This document shows, in pieces, positions 43,586 through 52,589 of a stretch of 63,081 bases of DNA; position 1 is the first letter of the stretch, and each line of letters starts with the position of its first letter. The notes under the pieces are model-generated. The model did not search any database, had not been told where the DNA came from, and worked only from the letters and a program-made list of their open reading frames with translations. The stretch covers positions 1 to 63,081 of the forward strand of contig NZ_JXAK01000044.1 of assembly GCF_000829455.1 (NCBI RefSeq). The letters are read 5' to 3'. Source of the stretch: Gordoniibacillus kamchatkensis. GTDB lineage: Bacteria > Bacillota > Bacilli > Paenibacillales > NBRC-103111. Made by a program: the position numbers and the translations under genes.

Positions 43586-44590
43586 GTGGTCAGTTTGCCT
43601 AAAATGAACGAACTCGGCTTTTTCGAGATTCGTTTGGAATCGATCGGCGGCCTGGGGGCCAACCTTGCCGGCAAAATGCTGGCGGAGGCGGGCGTCATGG
43701 GCGTCGGGCTTAACGGCGTCAGCTTTTCGTCGTACGGTTCCGAGAAGAAAGGGTCAGCCGTAAAGGCGCACATCCGCTTTTGCGACATCGACACGAACAT
43801 TCGCGATACGTCTCCCATCGAGCGCCCGCACGTGGTAGGCGTTTTTCACGAGCAGCTGGCGAAGACGATCAACGTCATCAGCGGCATTTACGAGGACAGC
43901 ACCGTGCTGGTGAACTCGACCAAGTCGCCGGATGAGCTGAAGGACAAGCTGAAAATGATCGGCGGTACGCTTGCCGTCGTTGACGCTACGGGCATTGCGC
44001 TCGAAGAGAAAAACCGCGTCAACATGGCGATGCTCGGCGGTCTTTTTCGGCTGTGCGAATTCCTCGATCCCGAGTTTATGAAGGGCGTCATCCGCAAATC
44101 GCTGGAGAAGAAGTACCCGCAGGCGGTAGCACCGGCGATCCGCACGTTTGAAAGGGGTTACAACGAAGTTCAATTCAAGACGTTCGCGCTCCCGGAAGGG
44201 CAGTCGATGCCGGCTTTCACCCGTCACGATACGCCGGTGCTCGGCTACGAGACGCAGCCGATCGGCGGCACGATCACGAATCCGGGCAACTCGATTCTCA
44301 AAGACCTCAGCATCTCCCGCGCCGGCATGATGCCGCATTTTGCCGACGACAAATGCATTCACTGCGCTGCCTGCGACAACGTTTGCCCTGACTTCTGCTT
44401 CGTATGGGAAGAGCTGCCGGACAAGAAGGGGCGGTCGCAAATGTTTTTGCAGGGCATCGATTACCAATATTGCAAAGGCTGCCTGAAATGCGTGCAGGCG
44501 TGTCCGACCGAAGCGCTCAGCTCCGCCCGCGAGGAAGACGGCTATGCCGAGCAGCACCGCGTGCCGCACCGTTTCGCGCTCGCTCAGTAA
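43586..44590 (+). CDS. 2-oxoacid:acceptor oxidoreductase, fused gamma and delta (ferredoxin-like) subunits
   Basis: 334 residues. The first ~200 are the gamma domain (ESIGGLGANLAGKMLAEAG, then NGVSFSSYGSEKKG) and the last ~90 a ferredoxin domain with two [4Fe-4S] motifs, CIHCAACDNVCP and CKGCLKCVQACP. It passes electrons from the TPP-bound intermediate to external ferredoxin. Start is a GTG at 43586, eight bases after AGAGGAG; TTG 43580 is too close. It lies 35 bases before the alpha-beta gene, so the complex needs only two polypeptides. Confidence 0.92.
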   Translation: MVSLPKMNELGFFEIRLESIGGLGANLAGKMLAEAGVMGVGLNGVSFSSYGSEKKGSAVKAHIRFCDIDTNIRDTSPIERPHVVGVFHEQLAKTINVISGIYEDSTVLVNSTKSPDELKDKLKMIGGTLAVVDATGIALEEKNRVNMAMLGGLFRLCEFLDPEFMKGVIRKSLEKKYPQAVAPAIRTFERGYNEVQFKTFALPEGQSMPAFTRHDTPVLGYETQPIGGTITNPGNSILKDLSISRAGMMPHFADDKCIHCAACDNVCPDFCFVWEELPDKKGRSQMFLQGIDYQYCKGCLKCVQACPTEALSSAREEDGYAEQHRVPHRFALAQ

Positions 44591-44625
44591 GGACGGATAT
44601 TCTTTAACGAAAGGTGGTTACCCTC

Positions 44626-46932
44626 ATGGCGATAGACGTCAAAAAAGAGCTCGGCCAAGCGAAAGTCGAGCAGCGCATGGTGTACGAGTCGGGCAATGAG
44701 ATGGCCGCGTACGCCGCGCATCAAATCAACTACCATATTATGGGCTACTTCCCGATTTCCCCGTCGACGGAAGTGGCGCAGTTCCTCGATCTGATGAAAA
44801 CGAACGGCCAGCACGACATCGTGCTCATCCCGGCGGACGGCGAGCACGGCTCGGCCGGCGTATGCTACGGCGCTTCCACCGCCGGCGGCCGCGTGTTCAA
44901 CGCGACGAGCGCGAACGGCTACCTGTACATGCTGGAGCAGATGCCGGTGCAGTCCGGCACGCGCTTCCCGATGGTCATGAACCTCGTATGCCGGTCCGTA
45001 TCCGGTCCGCTCGATATTCACGGCGACCATTCCGACTTGTACTACGCGCTGAACACCGGCTGGCCGATTTTGATGTGCCGCGACCCGCAGGCCGTGTACG
45101 ACATGAACATCATGGCGCTCAAGCTGGCCGAAGACCCGGAAGTGCGTTTGCCGGTCATCGTCGCTTCGGACGGCTACTTTACGTCGCACCAGAAGCGCCG
45201 CGTGCAGACGTTCGCGCACCGCGAAGACGTGCACAAGTTCGTCGGCGAGAAGCCGCCGGCCGGCTTCCCGATGACGCTGGACCGCAACAATCCGATTACG
45301 GTCGGCCCGTACATGAACGAGCCGGACTACATTAACAACTGCTACCAGCAGTCGATGGCGATGTACCGCGCCGGGGACGTGTTCGACCGCATCCGCAAAG
45401 AATACGCCGATTTGACGGGCCGCGACTACCCGATTCTGGACCTGTACCGGATGGAAGACGCGGAGGTGGCCGTATTCCTGATGAACTCCGCCTCGGAAAT
45501 CATCAAGGACGTCGTCGACCAGCTTCGCGAGAAGGGGATCAAGGCCGGCTCCATCGCGCCGAACATGATCCGCCCGTTCCCGGCGAAGCAAATCGCCGAA
45601 GCGCTGAAGAACGTCAAAGCGATCACCGTCGGAGACCGCGCCGATTCGTACGGCGGCCACGGCGGCAACATGGTCAACGAGATCAAGGCCGCGCTGTTCA
45701 CGCACGGCAACAAAGATACGCTTGTGATCAGCCGCATTTACGGCCTCGGCGGGAAAGATTTTTACGCCGAAGACGGCCACAACCTGTTCCAGTTTGCGAT
45801 CGACGCCGCAGCCAAGGGTTACGTCGAGAAGCCGTTCGACTACTACGGCCATACGCCCGGCGACCCGGCGAAGGCGCCGAAGCGCGTGCTCGAGCCGATG
45901 CCGTACGAATCGCTCAAGACCGGGCTCATTACGGTGACGCCGGACGAAGAGACGGGCAAGCTGAACGTAAGAATCCCGCCGCTTCGTTCGCTGACGAAGA
46001 AGCCGAAGCGTCTTGCTCCGGGGCACGGGGCTTGCCCGGGCTGCGGCATTTTCTCCGGCCTCGAGCTGTTCTTCAAAGGCATCGAAGGCGATATCGTGGC
46101 TCTGTACCACACCGGCTGCGCGATGGTCGTCACGACGGGTTATCCGTATTCCGCCCACAAGGCGACGTACATCCACAACTTGTTCCAGAACGGTGCGGCT
46201 ACGCTGTCCGGCGTCGTGGAGATGTTCTGGGAGCGCAAGCGCCGCGGCGAGCTGGATGAGTTCGGCCTGAAGGACGACTTCACGTTCGTCATGATTACCG
46301 GCGACGGCGGCATGGACATCGGCATGGGGCCGGCCATCGGTGCCGCGCTGCGGAACCACAAAATGATCATTCTCGAGTACGATAACGAAGGTTATATGAA
46401 CACGGGTGCGCAGCTGAGCTACTCGACGCCGATGGGACACCGCACGTCGACGTCCAACGTCGGCAAGCATCAGGGCGGCAAGACGTTTCATCATAAGGAT
46501 ACGGCGCAAATTATGGCCGCAACGCACATTCCGTACGTGTTCACCGGCTCCGAGGCGTTCCCGCAAGATTTGCTGAAGAAAGCCGCGAAGGCGCAATGGT
46601 ATGCTCAGAACGAAGGCATGGTATACGGCAAAATCCTGATTACGTGCCCGCTCAACTGGCTGTCCGAGGACCAGGACGGCTCCAATATCGTCGAGGCGGC
46701 CGTAAACTCCTGCTTCTTCCCGCTGTACGAGGTTGAGCACGGCGTGACGACGCTCACGTACAACCCGGAGGAGAAGAACAAAAAAATCCCGCTCGGCGAC
46801 TGGCTCAAGATGATGGGCAAGACGAAGCATATGGGCAAGCCGGAATACGAAGCGGCATTGAAGTCGTTCGAGGGCGAAGTGGAGCGCCGCTGGAACATCC
46901 TGAAGGCGAAGCACGAGAACCCGTACTTGTAA
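44626..46932 (+). CDS. 2-oxoacid:acceptor oxidoreductase, fused alpha and beta subunits
   Basis: 768 residues. The N-terminal alpha part (ESGNEMAAYAAHQINYHIMG, GYFPISPSTEV) precedes a beta part starting near residue 460 with GHGACPGCGIFSG, TGCAMVVTTG and the TPP motif GDGGMDIGMGPAIGAAL ending EYDNEGYMNTG. Cys pairs in the beta part can hold the proximal [4Fe-4S] cluster. The enzyme oxidatively decarboxylates a 2-oxoacid to acyl-CoA with ferredoxin. Pyruvate, 2-oxoglutarate or branched-chain oxoacids are possible. The ATG follows GAAAGGTGG and a terminator lies 25 bases after the stop. Confidence 0.92.
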   Translation: MAIDVKKELGQAKVEQRMVYESGNEMAAYAAHQINYHIMGYFPISPSTEVAQFLDLMKTNGQHDIVLIPADGEHGSAGVCYGASTAGGRVFNATSANGYLYMLEQMPVQSGTRFPMVMNLVCRSVSGPLDIHGDHSDLYYALNTGWPILMCRDPQAVYDMNIMALKLAEDPEVRLPVIVASDGYFTSHQKRRVQTFAHREDVHKFVGEKPPAGFPMTLDRNNPITVGPYMNEPDYINNCYQQSMAMYRAGDVFDRIRKEYADLTGRDYPILDLYRMEDAEVAVFLMNSASEIIKDVVDQLREKGIKAGSIAPNMIRPFPAKQIAEALKNVKAITVGDRADSYGGHGGNMVNEIKAALFTHGNKDTLVISRIYGLGGKDFYAEDGHNLFQFAIDAAAKGYVEKPFDYYGHTPGDPAKAPKRVLEPMPYESLKTGLITVTPDEETGKLNVRIPPLRSLTKKPKRLAPGHGACPGCGIFSGLELFFKGIEGDIVALYHTGCAMVVTTGYPYSAHKATYIHNLFQNGAATLSGVVEMFWERKRRGELDEFGLKDDFTFVMITGDGGMDIGMGPAIGAALRNHKMIILEYDNEGYMNTGAQLSYSTPMGHRTSTSNVGKHQGGKTFHHKDTAQIMAATHIPYVFTGSEAFPQDLLKKAAKAQWYAQNEGMVYGKILITCPLNWLSEDQDGSNIVEAAVNSCFFPLYEVEHGVTTLTYNPEEKNKKIPLGDWLKMMGKTKHMGKPEYEAALKSFEGEVERRWNILKAKHENPYL

Positions 46933-46956
46933 GTAACGAAATGAGACGAGCTGCAG

Positions 46957-46992
46957 AAGCCGGCGGCGCCTTCGGGGCGCGGCCGGCTTTTT
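46957..46992 (+). terminator. Rho-independent terminator after the oxidoreductase operon
   Basis: GC-rich stem AGCCGGC with GGCGCC / GGCGC around TTCGG, closed by GCCGGCT and a T-run of five. Confidence 0.87.
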
Positions 46993-47024
46993 GCCGGCGC
47001 GAGGCAGGAAGGAGCCGCGAAAAT

Positions 47025-47317
47025 ATGCCTTATGTTTTAAAACAGCGCGAAACTGCGCAAATTTATACGTGCATGCTGGTCAACCATTATCAATTGGAAT
47101 ATTACGGCGTGAAGTTTTGGCAGGACGAGGCGGCGGCGCGCGGGGAAGCGGCGGCGTTTTTGACCGCTCAAGGCGTAGCGATCCGGCTCTGTGGGACATC
47201 GCCTTTCTCGACGAATCGGCGATGAAGCTCGGCAACGTGAAGCTGAAGAACAACCCGTCCTACGTTCTTTATTTGGACGAAGCGTCCCGCCCTGTGGCCA
47301 AGAAGATAGGCGGTTAG
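47025..47317 (+). CDS. Small conserved-looking protein of unknown function (frameshifted in this sequence)
   Basis: 97 residues after repair: PYVLKQRETAQIYTCMLVNHYQ, YYGVKFWQDEAAARGEAA and, past a break at 47180, DPALWDIAFLDESAMKLGNVKLKNNPSYVLYLDEA. Adding one G in GTAGCGATCC joins the two. GGAAGGAGCC precedes the ATG. No family recognised. The continuous second half in another frame with normal composition supports a real gene. Confidence 0.68.
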
Positions 47318-47418
47318 CGCGAAAAATAGACGCTAATCCCTCGAACCGGCTGGATGCATTTGTCATTGGGGATGCTTATACTGTTGGTAATAAAGCGAGA
47401 TAGGAGCTGAAGCATGAG

Positions 47419-47988
47419 ATGGATGCGATAGAGGCGATCCGCACGAGGCGCAGTGTCGGGAAGGTGAAGCCGGATCCGGTCGAGCGGGAGCTGATCGAGC
47501 AGATGCTGGAGTCGGCGATATGGGCGCCCAATCATTATCATACGGAGCCGTGGCGGTTTTTCGTGATGACGGGCGAGGGAAGGCGCGTGTTGGCACGCAT
47601 TTATGCGGATATTGCGGCTGAACGCGCAGAAGGGCTGGATGCGGAGCAACTGGCACAATTGCGAAGCAAGGAGGAGCAAAAAGCTTTCCGCGCCCCGGTT
47701 ATTATCGCCGTGGCTGTAAGTCCTGCACCGGATAAGCCGGAGGTTGAGGAAGCGGCGGCGGTAAACGCCGCTATCCAGAACATGCTGCTCACGGCGCACG
47801 CGCTCGGCTTAGGGGCGATTTGGCGAACGGGCGAAGCGGCGTACCGCGAGCTGGCGAAGCAAGCGTTCGGACTCCGTCCGGAAGATCGCATTGCCGGGTT
47901 TGTTTTCGCCGGTTACCCTGATATGGCGATCAAACCGGGCAAACGAACGCCCTTTGAACAGAAGACGCAATGGATAACCGAGGCTTAG
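47419..47988 (+). CDS. Nitroreductase family protein
   Basis: 189 residues, the size of short FMN-binding nitroreductases such as YdjA. Landmarks: AIRTRRSVGKVKPDPV, the FMN-site AIWAPNHYHTEPWRFFV, AAIQNMLLTAHALGLGAIWRTG and VFAGYPD. Reduces nitro or quinone-like substrates with NAD(P)H. Stand-alone gene; TAGGAGCTG lies upstream of the ATG. Confidence 0.92.
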   Translation: MDAIEAIRTRRSVGKVKPDPVERELIEQMLESAIWAPNHYHTEPWRFFVMTGEGRRVLARIYADIAAERAEGLDAEQLAQLRSKEEQKAFRAPVIIAVAVSPAPDKPEVEEAAAVNAAIQNMLLTAHALGLGAIWRTGEAAYRELAKQAFGLRPEDRIAGFVFAGYPDMAIKPGKRTPFEQKTQWITEA

Positions 47989-48111
47989 CGATTTCGATTA
48001 CGCTTACCTCAGGGGGCATGGACTGGAATTCCCCGCCAATTCCACCGAAAGACGTATGGCTAAAGAAAAAGCAGGACGGGGCTTCAGTCGAGGCCTCATT
48101 CCTGCTGCCTT

Positions 48112-48295
48112 AACGGAACGCAGTTCCGTTGTTGTACCGATAGAGAGGTACCGGATCAATGTTAACGGAACGGAGTTCCGTTATCGGGCCGAGGCAAGAG
48201 TGATTCTCCCGCAAATTGCGGAAATAACGAACCCCCATTCCGCTATTTTGGGGAAATGTCCGGGAAATAAGCCAATAACGGAACAAATTTCCGCT
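48112..48295. repeat. Palindromic AACGGAAC/GTTCCGTT repeats in a gene-free stretch
   Basis: The 440 bases between 47989 and 48430 hold no convincing gene. They contain three hairpin-like elements: AACGGAAC-GCA-GTTCCGTT (48112-48130), AACGGAAC-GGA-GTTCCGTT (48164-48182) and the imperfect AACGGAAC-AAA-TTTCCGCT (48277-48295). The first two are perfect inverted repeats with three-base loops, 52 bases apart. Related stretches occur near 17920-18020, so this is probably a dispersed intergenic repeat family. Confidence 0.65.
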
Positions 48296-48430
48296 AACCG
48301 GGGCAAAGAGAACGATCTGCTTCCCGCCCTCCCATTTTGTGTCAGCCTGCAACAATCATTCATGTAAGCCCTTACGGAGGCATATACTCGCAGTATCAAC
48401 ACCGCCAACTAGCCTAAGGAGGACGAGCCG

Positions 48431-48598
48431 ATGTTTGTGTTCGTGCTGCTGGCCATCGCATTCTTGCTCATGATGGCGCTGTTTTGCTTACTGCTATATG
48501 CCGGCTTGCAGAAAGATACGCTGAACTACGATCTCAATCATTTGTGGGAAAGCCGCCCCGACGACGTGCGCCTGAAAATTCGAAAAACGTTCGAATAG
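48431..48598 (+). CDS. Small membrane protein, 55 residues
   Basis: Begins at an ATG seven bases after AAGGAGGAC, one of the strongest ribosome binding sites in the window. One N-terminal membrane segment (VFVLLAIAFLLMMALFCLLLYAGL) and a short charged tail ending in DDVRLKIRKTFE. No family recognised. Supported by the site and clean composition only. Confidence 0.65.
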   Translation: MFVFVLLAIAFLLMMALFCLLLYAGLQKDTLNYDLNHLWESRPDDVRLKIRKTFE

Positions 48599-48682
48599 CC
48601 CCCAACGGTGCAGTTGTGCCGCATCTTCGATCGTGCTAACCTAGAGAGCGAACAGGTTCAGCAGATCGGAGTGACGGGAAGC

Positions 48683-49003
48683 ATGTCGGGCAGCATTATG
48701 TATTGGAGCTTTGTCGGCATTGGGTTTATTTTGACGATAGGAGCCGGCATTACGCTCATGCGGAGCACGAATCGTTTAGCGCGTTCGTTCCTCCTCTCCA
48801 GCATTATCAACGTGCTTACTTTCGCCCTGGCTTCGCTGTGGTGGTTCGGCCAAACGTCCGAAAGCTTGCAGCGCAGCCTTGGCATTGCTTTTTACGGCAT
48901 TGCGTTCGTGAACGTGGCGGCGTTCGATTTTTTTGCTTTGGCGAGCATGCGGAAGCAGCCGCCCGATTCAGGCGAGAACGGTAAGCCAGGGCAGGCGCAA
49001 TGA
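48683..49003 (+). CDS. Small membrane protein of unknown function
   Basis: 106 residues from an ATG after GGAGTGACGGG, with three hydrophobic segments: YWSFVGIGFILTIGAGITL, FLLSSIINVLTFALASLWWF and IAFYGIAFVNVAAFDFFAL. The open frame extends further upstream but without a start site. Overlaps the VanZ gene by four bases, so the two are probably translated together. Confidence 0.7.
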   Translation: MSGSIMYWSFVGIGFILTIGAGITLMRSTNRLARSFLLSSIINVLTFALASLWWFGQTSESLQRSLGIAFYGIAFVNVAAFDFFALASMRKQPPDSGENGKPGQAQ

Positions 49004-49542
49004 CGGGCGGGCGCAACAGCTTTCCAACGGACGCGCCTCCGGCGGCAAAACGGCGCCGCAATGCCGTATGGCTCGCACTGACGCTGCTATGGATGGCGCT
49101 TATTTTCAGCAAATCGTCCGAGCCGTACGCGCAGCAGGATATGCGGCCGTGGCTTGCCAATGTCATTAGCGAGGCAAAGCTGAAGGCGCTGCTGCCAAAC
49201 TGGTCGTTCACGTACGACGGGCAAAGCGTAGCGCACGGACATCCTTACGAGATGGCGGAGTTTTTCATCCGCAAGGCGGGGCATGTGGCCGAATACGCGC
49301 TGCTTGCCTGGCTGTGGATGCGGACGATGCGCACCTGGCCGGCGGGACGCAGCCGGCTGCAAGCCGCCGCCATAGCCGCAGCGATCTCGATCGTTTATGC
49401 AGCCAGCGACGAGTGGCACCAGACGTTCGTGCCCGGTCGCACGGGACACGCCGTCGATGTGGCCGTCGACGCCGCCGGAGTGGCGGCAGCTATGTTGGCG
49501 GAGGCGGCCGCTAGCATCGTCTTGAAGCAAAAAAAGAAGTGA
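49000..49542 (+). CDS. VanZ family protein
   Basis: 180 residues with about four hydrophobic segments. The family signature is clear: FIRKAGHVAEYALLAW and, near the end, AASDEWHQTFVPGRTGHAVDVAVD. VanZ-type proteins are linked to low-level glycopeptide tolerance in enterococci, but the molecular role is not known. Translationally coupled to the upstream small membrane protein; shares a bidirectional terminator with the next gene. Confidence 0.9.
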   Translation: MTGGRNSFPTDAPPAAKRRRNAVWLALTLLWMALIFSKSSEPYAQQDMRPWLANVISEAKLKALLPNWSFTYDGQSVAHGHPYEMAEFFIRKAGHVAEYALLAWLWMRTMRTWPAGRSRLQAAAIAAAISIVYAASDEWHQTFVPGRTGHAVDVAVDAAGVAAAMLAEAAASIVLKQKKK

Positions 49543-49577
49543 ACGGCAAGGGTTACTTGTCGTTCACTTCTTTTTTG
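49532..49577. terminator. Bidirectional terminator between convergent genes
   Basis: Stem AAAAGAAGTGAACG / CGTTCACTTCTTTT with A- and T-runs on the outside, usable in both directions. It includes the last codons of both flanking genes. Confidence 0.8.
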
Positions 49578-49696
49578 ACGGGCGTCCGTTCCAGCCTGCG
49601 TCGGGGCGACCATTTCCACAATTCCCGCGCCGTCCGTTCCATCTCCTTGCGCTCAAGTTCGTACATTTTCTCTGCCGTGTATGGGTTGAGCATCAT
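49553..49696 (-). CDS. Small hydrophilic protein, about 47 residues
   Basis: The ATG at 49696 (or 49693) follows AGGAGGGAGA on the minus strand. The product is highly charged (EKMYELERKEMERTARELW, then RRRLERTPVKKE) and likely helical. No family recognised. The open frame extends upstream to 49828, but that part lacks a ribosome binding site and faces the next gene's promoter. Confidence 0.6.
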   Translation of the reverse strand: MMLNPYTAEKMYELERKEMERTARELWKWSPRRRLERTPVKKEVNDK

Positions 49697-49826
49697 TCGT
49701 TCTCCCTCCTGAAAATCGCTTTGTGTTACATTTCCAATTATATCTGGTTTAAGGGGAACAAAAAGAGTATAATTGCTTATAATCATTTCCTCTTTTATGT
49801 GAGCTGAAGAGAGCGAGGGGCTGCCC

Positions 49827-51698
49827 ATGCAATTGACAAATTACTATTTACAGCTTCGCACGTCTTTCGGACGCGATGTCGAAGGCGAGCCGCAGCGGGT
49901 GACGCTGGAGGAGCTGGCGGCGCTGCTCTTCTGCACGACCCGCAACGTGAAGCTGCTGCTCAAAAAAATGAGCGATCTTGGCTGGATCGTATGGGAACCG
50001 GGCCGGGGCCGTGGCAACGCCTCGCTGCTCACGTTCCTCGTTCCGGCCGGAGAGATCATCTCCAAAGAAGCGGTCGAGCTCGCGCAGAAAGGCGACTTCA
50101 AAAGCGCGATGGAGCTCATCAACCGGTATGGCGACCGTTATCCGCTCAAAGAGTCGTTCGTCGAGTGGCTGTTCAGCTACTTCGGCTACAAGGCGGAAGA
50201 GAAAGAGGAACGGCGCCTCGACTCGCTGCGTTTCCCTTTGTTTCACCCGATCCAAACGCTCGATCCGATCCATCTGCACTTTGCTTCCGACGCGCATGTG
50301 ATGGATCATGTGTTCGATACGCTGGTGAAGCTCAACACGGTAACCAAACAGATCGAGCCTCGCCTCGCGCATTTTTGGGAAGCGAATGCGGAGCACACGG
50401 CGTGGACGTTCTATTTGCGCAAGGGCGTCATGTTTCATCACGGCCGCGAGCTGACGGCGTACGATGTCAAATATTCGCTGCAGCGGCTGCTCGACCCGGC
50501 GAACGGCTCCAGCCATCGCTGGCTGCTCGATGGCATCCGCGATATCGTCGTGCTCAACCGGTCGACGCTGCGCATCGAATTGAAGCGCCCGAACTATATG
50601 TTTCTGCAGCATCTTAGCGATGGCTGCACGTCGATCGTGCCGGAGGAAATATGCCGCGAGCAAGGCGGGCTGTTCGCCCGGATGCCGATCGGCACCGGGG
50701 CGTTCCGCGTCGAATGCCACGACGATTACATTTGCCGGCTGCGCGCCTATGACGGGTATTTCGGAGGAAGGCCGCATCTCGACCAGGTGGAGCTGTGGGT
50801 GCTGCCGGAACAAATGCCGGCCTGGCGCAAAGAGCCGCAAATCGTTCAAACCATGTGCGATTTCAAAGGCTTAACGAAGCCGCTCGGCATTTTGCCGGAT
50901 GGGCCGGGCTGGAAGCGGTACAAGGAAATCGTGCCGGGCTGCTCGCTGCTTACGTTCAATTTGCAGGCGCCCGGGCCGCAGCGTCACGCCAAATTCCGGA
51001 CGGCTGTCGATCTGCTCATCCATCGCGAGCAGATGGTGCGCGATCTTGGCGGGAACCAGTTCAGTCCGGCGTGGAGCTTTTTCGCTCATAGCAGCATAGA
51101 GTCAGCGTCGAGCAGACAAAGCGATTATGCGGCCGATGTGGAACGGGCGCGCCGGCTGCTGGACGAAATCGGCTACGACGGCGAGCCGCTGCGCGCCTAT
51201 ACGTATAAAAGCAAAGGTGAAACGTTGGAATGGATTCAGGGCCGCTGCGCCCTTGCCGGCATCAAGGTCGAGATCGGGTTGCTGTCGCGGGAAGAAATGA
51301 TGAAGCCGCAGCGCATAGCCGAAGCCAATATGATCCATTGCTCTTACGTGCTTGAGGAGCTCGAGTTCACCATGCTCGGCATTTTGCTGCAGACGAACAG
51401 CGTTGTCGGCGCACATCTGAGCTCCGAATTGAAGGAGGCCGTAAGGCGGGAAGTGGAAGGGATCCAGCAGCTGCCTGCGCCGGCTGACCGGCTGCGCAAG
51501 CTGCAAGAGCTTGAGCATTTGCTGAAGGAACAGCGGGCGTTCCTGTTCTTGTTCCAGTCTTATCATGAAGTCGCCCATCACGAATCGCTGAAAGGCGTTG
51601 CCGTTAACTCGCTCGGCTGGGTCGATTTCCGCAAGTTGTTTTTCACGCAGGCCATTGCGGAGTCCGAAATGGAGAAGTCCCGGTTCGCAGTTTCATAA
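49827..51698 (+). CDS. SgrR-type transcriptional regulator with solute-binding domain
   Basis: 623 residues. An N-terminal winged helix (VTLEELAALLFCTTRNVKLLLKKMSDLGWIVWEPGRGRG) is followed by a region related to oligopeptide-type extracellular solute-binding proteins (TAWTFYLRKGVMFHHGRELTAYDVKYSLQRLLDP, MPIGTGAFRVE), as in SgrR. No signal peptide, so the binding domain is cytoplasmic and senses a small molecule. No small RNA or sugar transporter is adjacent, so the target is unknown. The ATG follows GAGCGAGGGG. Confidence 0.92.
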   Translation: MQLTNYYLQLRTSFGRDVEGEPQRVTLEELAALLFCTTRNVKLLLKKMSDLGWIVWEPGRGRGNASLLTFLVPAGEIISKEAVELAQKGDFKSAMELINRYGDRYPLKESFVEWLFSYFGYKAEEKEERRLDSLRFPLFHPIQTLDPIHLHFASDAHVMDHVFDTLVKLNTVTKQIEPRLAHFWEANAEHTAWTFYLRKGVMFHHGRELTAYDVKYSLQRLLDPANGSSHRWLLDGIRDIVVLNRSTLRIELKRPNYMFLQHLSDGCTSIVPEEICREQGGLFARMPIGTGAFRVECHDDYICRLRAYDGYFGGRPHLDQVELWVLPEQMPAWRKEPQIVQTMCDFKGLTKPLGILPDGPGWKRYKEIVPGCSLLTFNLQAPGPQRHAKFRTAVDLLIHREQMVRDLGGNQFSPAWSFFAHSSIESASSRQSDYAADVERARRLLDEIGYDGEPLRAYTYKSKGETLEWIQGRCALAGIKVEIGLLSREEMMKPQRIAEANMIHCSYVLEELEFTMLGILLQTNSVVGAHLSSELKEAVRREVEGIQQLPAPADRLRKLQELEHLLKEQRAFLFLFQSYHEVAHHESLKGVAVNSLGWVDFRKLFFTQAIAESEMEKSRFAVS

Positions 51699-51752
51699 TC
51701 GAACCGCTTTGCGGAAATGCTAACCATCAGTCCATGATGGGAGGAATCGCCG

Positions 51753-52094
51753 GTGGGAGCGATACAAGACGCGAAGTTTGTGCAGCTGGCGGAGCGGGGC
51801 GACGTGAAATACGCCGATATCGAAGTGCGGCTGAGCGGGCACGAGACGCCGCTGCTGGCCTCGTTCGCCTGGAACGGCGGCGATCCGCAGCTCGCCAGTG
51901 TGTACAGGAAGGAAGCGAGCCGGGAGCTCGATTGGTACGACAACAGCCTGCACAGCGCTTACGTCGATTTGACGGCGGAGCTGTTCGACAACGGCCGCGG
52001 CGAGCTTGGCATCGGGTCGCGGGATGATTTTGCCGCAGAGGTGTTGTCCCATCCGAACGTGAGGCGCGAGCTGGGCGAATTAGGCCGGTCATAA
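51753..52094 (+). CDS. Protein of unknown function, 113 residues
   Basis: Starts at a GTG that follows GGGAGGAATC. Soluble and acidic (KYADIEVRLSGHETPLLASFAWNGG, YVDLTAELFDNGRGELGIG). No family recognised. Ends just before a bidirectional terminator; lies 54 bases after the SgrR-type gene and may share its transcript. Confidence 0.7.
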   Translation: MGAIQDAKFVQLAERGDVKYADIEVRLSGHETPLLASFAWNGGDPQLASVYRKEASRELDWYDNSLHSAYVDLTAELFDNGRGELGIGSRDDFAAEVLSHPNVRRELGELGRS

Positions 52095-52097
52095 TGT

Positions 52098-52137
52098 AAA
52101 AAGCGATCGTCCCGGATCTGGGAAACGATCGCTTTTT
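52098..52137. terminator. Bidirectional terminator
   Basis: Stem AAAAAGCGATCGT / ACGATCGCTTTTT between convergent genes, with T-runs both ways. Confidence 0.87.
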
Positions 52138-52151
52138 GCTGTGCGCGGCGG

Positions 52152-52448
52152 CTACCGGCGGGACGGCTTCGGCTGCTGCCCGGCGTTGTCGCCATACTTG
52201 CGCTGCAGCTTCAGCCAGCGCGCGTTGGCGATGAAGAAGCCGATTACGCCGAAGACGATAAAACGGGCGATCAGGTAACGCAAGGACAGAGCATCGGCGT
52301 CCGAAGCGTTTTGCGTCAGCACGAATTGGATGGCGCTGGTAACGGCGGTGAGAAGGATGCCCCACAGCAGGACGCCGTAGATGAGGACGTATTTGTCGCG
52401 TCCGAGCTTGCTGATGCGTTGCCAGGCGGCGGCATGGCGGTCGGTCAT
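52152..52448 (-). CDS. Two-segment membrane protein of unknown function
   Basis: 98 residues from the ATG at 52448, which follows AAGGAGAATC; an earlier in-frame start at 52475 has no such site. Two hydrophobic segments (YVLIYGVLLWGILLTAVTSAIQF and LIARFIVFGVIGFFIA) flank a polar loop; the C-terminus is basic. No named family recognised. Confidence 0.75.
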   Translation of the reverse strand: MTDRHAAAWQRISKLGRDKYVLIYGVLLWGILLTAVTSAIQFVLTQNASDADALSLRYLIARFIVFGVIGFFIANARWLKLQRKYGDNAGQQPKPSRR

Positions 52449-52589
52449 AGTCGATTCTCCTTCGGCAGGTTTCATTAGCGTCTATTATACCGGGCCGCGC
52501 GGCCGTAGTCTAATGTGTACTTGATCAGACCGCTTTGGTACAATCTTACATGAACATGCGTTGAGACTGAAAGAGGAGGGCAAGCTGAT

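Noticed and set aside
44584-46914. A 776-codon open frame on the minus strand
   Set aside because: It mirrors the 2-oxoacid oxidoreductase gene, whose motifs are unmistakable. The antisense product is His/Arg/Val-rich with no known motif; such frames are typical in GC-rich genes.
48056-48367. A 103-codon frame in the repeat-rich gap
   Set aside because: It is built largely from the AACGGAAC/GTTCCGTT repeats and lacks a clear ribosome binding site.
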